A stretch of DNA of 64,000 nucleotides from Duganella sp. Root1480D1. GTDB taxonomy: Bacteria; Pseudomonadota; Gammaproteobacteria; Burkholderiales; Burkholderiaceae_D. The stretch is from positions 308,598-372,597 of the forward strand of contig NZ_LMFZ01000045.1 of NCBI RefSeq assembly GCF_001427305.1, written 5' to 3'. The notes beneath the pieces were generated by a model. It saw only the letters and a list, made by a program, of their open reading frames with translations. It did not search any database and was not told where the DNA came from. Of this stretch, positions 60,975 to 64,000 are shown in pieces. The stretch's first letter is position 1, and each line of letters begins with the position of its first letter. The translations under genes were made by a program, and so were the position numbers.

Positions 60975-61034
60975 ATTGTGCAAACAGCGGCAACAGCCGG
61001 CAATTGCTAAAATCACCAAGGAGCGGAACGATAT
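60975..61034 (-). promoter_or_regulatory. Regulon box 12 plus promoter (fucose operon)
   Basis: Box 61000-61034 (GCAATTGCTAAAATCACC, 9 bases, AACGATAT). -35 TTGCCG, 17 bp, -10 CACAAT (60975-60980). Drives the mutarotase and, by overlap of all following genes, the whole operon to 48470. Confidence 0.78.
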
Positions 61035-61089
61035 TTCGCACGGCAGCGCGAGGGCGCGCGCTGCCGCCAGGCGGAGCCCGCGCGCAGGC

Positions 61090-62454
61090 TCACGCCGTGA
61101 TGCGCAACAGGGCAGAAGCGTGAGGTGCGAGGGCCTGGCGGATCACACCGTGCGCTGGCGCCAGGTCCTTGCGCTGCCACAGGTCGCGCAAGGCGACGGT
61201 CTTGTCGCCCAGGTTCAGCCGCGACAGGTCGAATGCGACGTCCACTGGCGCATCGCCGGTGTTGAACAGGGCAAGGTAGTGTGAAGCATTGCTGCCGTTC
61301 GGCTGCGCACTCCAGATCCGGATACCCGGCTCGGCCCGGTGCGGCCGGTTTCGCTGGCTCTTTTTGTGCATTGCCAGCACTTCAGGATTGGTCAGCAGAG
61401 CCAGCGTATGGCTGTCCAGGCTACGCAGGTCGCCGCCCATGATGAGGGGCGAGCGGGCGATGCTCCATAACGTCATCAGCGTCTGCTGTTCATCCGGCGT
61501 GAATTTCGTGTCGCGCTCGCCCAGTGCGAGGCGTCCAAGCGGCAGCATGTCGGCGTCCGGCCAGGAGTTCTCGCCCATGACCGGGTTCCAGTTTTCGAGG
61601 CGCTCAAACTGCTCCTTCAGCAGCTTCCACTCGTCCCAGAAGTCGTCCGAGATGCGCCACATCTGCGCGTAATGCGGTACGTGGCCGGCCCATTTGAGAT
61701 CGGTCTCGCCCGGCGAAATGCTGAGCGTGATGGCCCGTCCGGATGCCTGGATGGCCTTGTGCGCGCCTTCGATTTCGCGCCAGTTCTTGTGATAGGGACG
61801 GGCCAGGTCGTCCATCTTGACGAAATCCACACCCCACGAAGCATACAATTTGAAAATCGAGTTGTAGTACTCCTGCGCCCCCGGTTTGGTCATGTCGATG
61901 CCGTACATATCGCCGTTCCATTCGCAAATCGAACTGGTATCGGCAATATCCTGTGCCCTCAGGCTGGTGCCCAGGATCGGCGTATTCATGCGCACTGCCT
62001 GGCGCGGGATGCCGCGCATGACGTGGATGCCGAACTTCATTCCCATGCGGTGAATCTGGTCCGCGAGACCCTTGAATCCCTTGCCGCCCGCGGCCGACGG
62101 GAAGCGGTTCGGCGCCGGCAGAAGGCGGCCGTATTCATCCATCGTCAACTCGGCATCCTTGCGGTATTCGTAGCTCTTCGCATTCGGCTCATACCATTGG
62201 ATGTCGACCGTGAAGATGTCGTATCCCGACGGCAGCAGCTTCTGCGCCATGATGCGGGCATTTTCCAGGGCCTGGGCCTCGGTGATAGTAGTGGCAAACG
62301 AGTTCCAGCTGTTCCAACCCATCGGCGGCGTGGGCGCGAGAGGCGCGCGGGCGGCCGCCCTTGGCGTTGTCGCCAGCGCGGCGGCTGGCAGCGTTGCCGC
62401 GGCGGCCGTGGCCATGGAAGTTGTGATGAGTCGTCGGCGAGGTAAATTAATCAT
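61090..62454 (-). CDS. Glycoside hydrolase family 27 (alpha-galactosidase-like), exported
   Basis: 454 residues with a Tat-like N-terminus (PRRRLITTSMATAAAA). GH27 pattern: PPMGWNSWNSF, the catalytic-type Asp in VDFVKMDDLARPYH, a second Asp region in MWRISDDFWDEW, and WSIARSPLIMGGDL. GH27 contains alpha-galactosidases and beta-L-arabinopyranosidases; the activity here is not fixed. It follows the GH31 gene by 17 bp and is likely co-transcribed with it from a promoter beyond the window. Confidence 0.82.
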   Translation of the reverse strand: MINLPRRRLITTSMATAAAATLPAAALATTPRAAARAPLAPTPPMGWNSWNSFATTITEAQALENARIMAQKLLPSGYDIFTVDIQWYEPNAKSYEYRKDAELTMDEYGRLLPAPNRFPSAAGGKGFKGLADQIHRMGMKFGIHVMRGIPRQAVRMNTPILGTSLRAQDIADTSSICEWNGDMYGIDMTKPGAQEYYNSIFKLYASWGVDFVKMDDLARPYHKNWREIEGAHKAIQASGRAITLSISPGETDLKWAGHVPHYAQMWRISDDFWDEWKLLKEQFERLENWNPVMGENSWPDADMLPLGRLALGERDTKFTPDEQQTLMTLWSIARSPLIMGGDLRSLDSHTLALLTNPEVLAMHKKSQRNRPHRAEPGIRIWSAQPNGSNASHYLALFNTGDAPVDVAFDLSRLNLGDKTVALRDLWQRKDLAPAHGVIRQALAPHASALLRITA

Positions 62455-62471
62455 GGGATCTGGGAATATGG

Positions 62472-64000
62472 TTAAAACTTCACAATCATGGATTTGCCGT
62501 CGTAACGCACGGTACGCGTGGCTTGTGCAGCCGTCAGGCCCCTGCCATTGCCCTGGTCGACCAGCACCAGGTTCAGGGTGCGGCCCTTCACCATGCCAGG
62601 GAAGCTCCCCCTGCGGGCGCCGATGGCCAGGGTCTTGGCCTTGTCGTTCCAGCTTAACTTCACGCGGGCAGACTGGCCCTTCTCATAGGCATAGGTCTCG
62701 TTATCGTCTTCGTATAGCGTAAAACTGCCGTCGGCGCCCGGATAGATGCGGATTTCATAAGGAGCCTCGGGCTGTTCGGTGGCATATTGGAGCTCGGGCC
62801 CCATTGGCAGGATGGCGCCGGCGCGCACGTACAGCGGCACAATATCAAGCGGCACATCGCGCTCGACGGTCTGGCCGCCCTGGTAGCGCTGGTTGGTCCA
62901 GAAGTCGTACCAGGCGGTCCCCTTCGGCAGGTAGGTGCGCAAGTTCGCGTCGATCGCCGGTTTGGATTCAGCCAACGCACGGATAGCGCTCGGCGTGCGC
63001 CAGGCAAGGCGCAAGCTACGGTCGGACGTCGCCTGGAAGTACTCGAGCTTCACCTTGACGTGCTGGCCCTTGTGCAGCGCCACGCGTTTGCCGGCCAGCC
63101 GTTTGCCGCCGTTCTCCCAGCGTTCCAGGACGACAGCATCATCGAAATACAGGCGATAGCCGTCGTCACCTTCGACGCCGATCTCGTACTCGCCGTCTTC
63201 CGGTACTTCCAGCGTGCCGTTCCAACGTGCCGAGAAGTCGTCCAGCTGGCTCAAGCCCGCGGGAATTGTGGCAAGCGGAGGAGCCGGCCATGAGTGGTCG
63301 ATGGCCTTGTCGATCACTTTACCCTTCGGGATCTCGAAATTGCGCCCTTCGAAGTACTGGCCCGCCAGGCCGGGCTGGCCATCCGGCGTGCGCAGGAAGT
63401 CGCCCGGGATGGTCGCCGGCGGTGGCGGCTGGATGCGATGCATCGGCCGGGTGACCGGGTGCACCAGCAGCGAGGGGCCGAACATGAAGGCATCGTTAAT
63501 GGCGTAAGTGTCCTTGTCGTCCGCAAAGTCCATCGGCAAGGCACGCATCAGCGTGTAATGGTCGCTGGTCACCCTGGCGCTCAAGCCGTAAGTGTACGGC
63601 AGCAAACGGTAGCGCAGGTGAGCGGCGTCCAGCAGGGACTTGTAGACTTCCGCGTCGAGCGACTTGAAGATGTAGGGTTCGCGCTCGATATCTGTGCCAT
63701 GCACGCGCATGATCGGGTTGAACGCGCCATACTGGAACCAGCGCGCGAACAGCTCGCGATAGGCCGGGTCCTTCTCGCCCCCGGGATAATCACGCGCGAC
63801 GAAGAAGCCGCCGGTATCCTGGGTCCAGTACGGGTTGCCGGTGATGGTGACGTTGACGCCGCCGCTCACCTGCTTGCGCAAGGTGTCCCAGCTCGAGAAA
63901 ATATCACCCGACCACGATGCAGCTGCAGTACGCTGCGCGCCAGCCCAGGCCGAGCGGGTCAGCGTGAACACGCGCTTGTTGCTGGTGGCGCGCTGGCCAT
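62472..64000 (-). CDS. GH31 with PA14 domain, probable alpha-xylosidase (partial, N-terminus outside window)
   Basis: The frame is open to the window end, so at least the N-terminal domain and the nucleophile Asp are missing. Visible: RVFTLTRSAWAGAQR, SWSGDIFSSWDTL (acid/base region), YWTQDTGGFF and RWFQYGAFNPIMRVHG from the barrel, then a C-terminal beta domain. That domain is interrupted by a PA14-like module of about 145 residues (GLAGQYFEGRNFE ... RSLRLAWRTPS) before YLPKGTAWYDFWTNQ. PA14 in xyloglucan alpha-xylosidases binds longer oligosaccharides, supporting that activity; its position here is C-terminal to the barrel. Confidence 0.85.
   Translation of the reverse strand, partial: GQRATSNKRVFTLTRSAWAGAQRTAAASWSGDIFSSWDTLRKQVSGGVNVTITGNPYWTQDTGGFFVARDYPGGEKDPAYRELFARWFQYGAFNPIMRVHGTDIEREPYIFKSLDAEVYKSLLDAAHLRYRLLPYTYGLSARVTSDHYTLMRALPMDFADDKDTYAINDAFMFGPSLLVHPVTRPMHRIQPPPPATIPGDFLRTPDGQPGLAGQYFEGRNFEIPKGKVIDKAIDHSWPAPPLATIPAGLSQLDDFSARWNGTLEVPEDGEYEIGVEGDDGYRLYFDDAVVLERWENGGKRLAGKRVALHKGQHVKVKLEYFQATSDRSLRLAWRTPSAIRALAESKPAIDANLRTYLPKGTAWYDFWTNQRYQGGQTVERDVPLDIVPLYVRAGAILPMGPELQYATEQPEAPYEIRIYPGADGSFTLYEDDNETYAYEKGQSARVKLSWNDKAKTLAIGARRGSFPGMVKGRTLNLVLVDQGNGRGLTAAQATRTVRYDGKSMIVKF

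Noticed and set aside
1..64000. Search for tRNA, rRNA, CRISPR, IS ends, phage genes and replication origins
   Set aside because: None seen; gene content, strand structure and base composition look uniform, giving no clear sign of recent insertion.

Overview
This window is almost entirely one large hemicellulose-utilisation region, best read as a xyloglucan locus joined to a non-phosphorylating L-fucose (possibly also L-galactose) catabolic operon. The high GC, Gram-negative features (TonB receptors, Tat and lipoprotein signals, SD-led genes, FucP, XylR, FAH-type fucose pathway) and gene style suggest a proteobacterium. I favour a Burkholderiales/Oxalobacteraceae-like host (Massilia/Duganella type), but that is inference. 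No rRNA, tRNA, CRISPR array, IS element or phage gene was seen.

Layout. 1-5470 (minus): a TonB receptor cut by the window edge, a GH29-like fucosidase and a flavin-dependent tryptophan-halogenase-family protein. 5629-17047: GH2, GH39, a GxSAGG esterase, GH31 alpha-xylosidase, GH43, an aldose mutarotase and an SSS sugar/Na+ symporter. 17226-24143: lipoprotein GH74 xyloglucanase, GH3 and GH42. 24365-27129: regulators, namely an E. coli-type XylR, a 35-codon small ORF, and a membrane-spanning AraC-type regulator with a periplasmic sensor domain. 27245-35356: a second GH3, GH5, a second GH42 and two SGNH esterases. 35402-37942: a DUF418 membrane protein and an ion-transporter-superfamily permease. 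37955-41427: GH29 fucosidase, esterase and 2-keto-3-deoxygluconate-type kinase. 41622-48304: a repeat-containing lipoprotein, a second TonB receptor and a second GH74. 48470-60932: a 13-gene minus-strand operon (mutarotase, split UxaA-family dehydratase, aldo-keto reductase, FAH hydrolase, FucP, SDR, GH97, Zn-alcohol dehydrogenase, UxaB-like reductase, lactonase, two GntR regulators). 61090-64000: GH27 and a PA14-containing GH31 cut by the window end.

How it fits together. GH74 and GH5 enzymes cut the glucan backbone outside the cell. The lipoprotein and the TonB receptors would capture and import oligosaccharides. Esterases remove acetyl groups. GH29, GH42/GH2, GH31 and GH43/GH39 strip fucose, galactose, xylose and arabinose/xylose, and GH3 enzymes cut the cello-oligosaccharide core. 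Sugars enter by the SSS symporter and FucP. Fucose is then oxidised to L-fuconate and on to pyruvate plus lactate.

The most striking observation is an approximately 35-bp intergenic element found 13 times by eye. Its conserved end supplies the TTG of a -35 box, and a CANAAT-like -10 follows at an almost invariant distance (17-bp spacer in 12 of 13). It stands before the halogenase, GH3, GH5, GH42, GH74, esterase, mutarotase, kinase, both TonB units and the whole fucose operon. It therefore defines one regulon, most simply a XylR regulon that uses xylose, the commonest xyloglucan side-chain sugar, to switch on degradation, uptake, fucose catabolism and a halogenase together.
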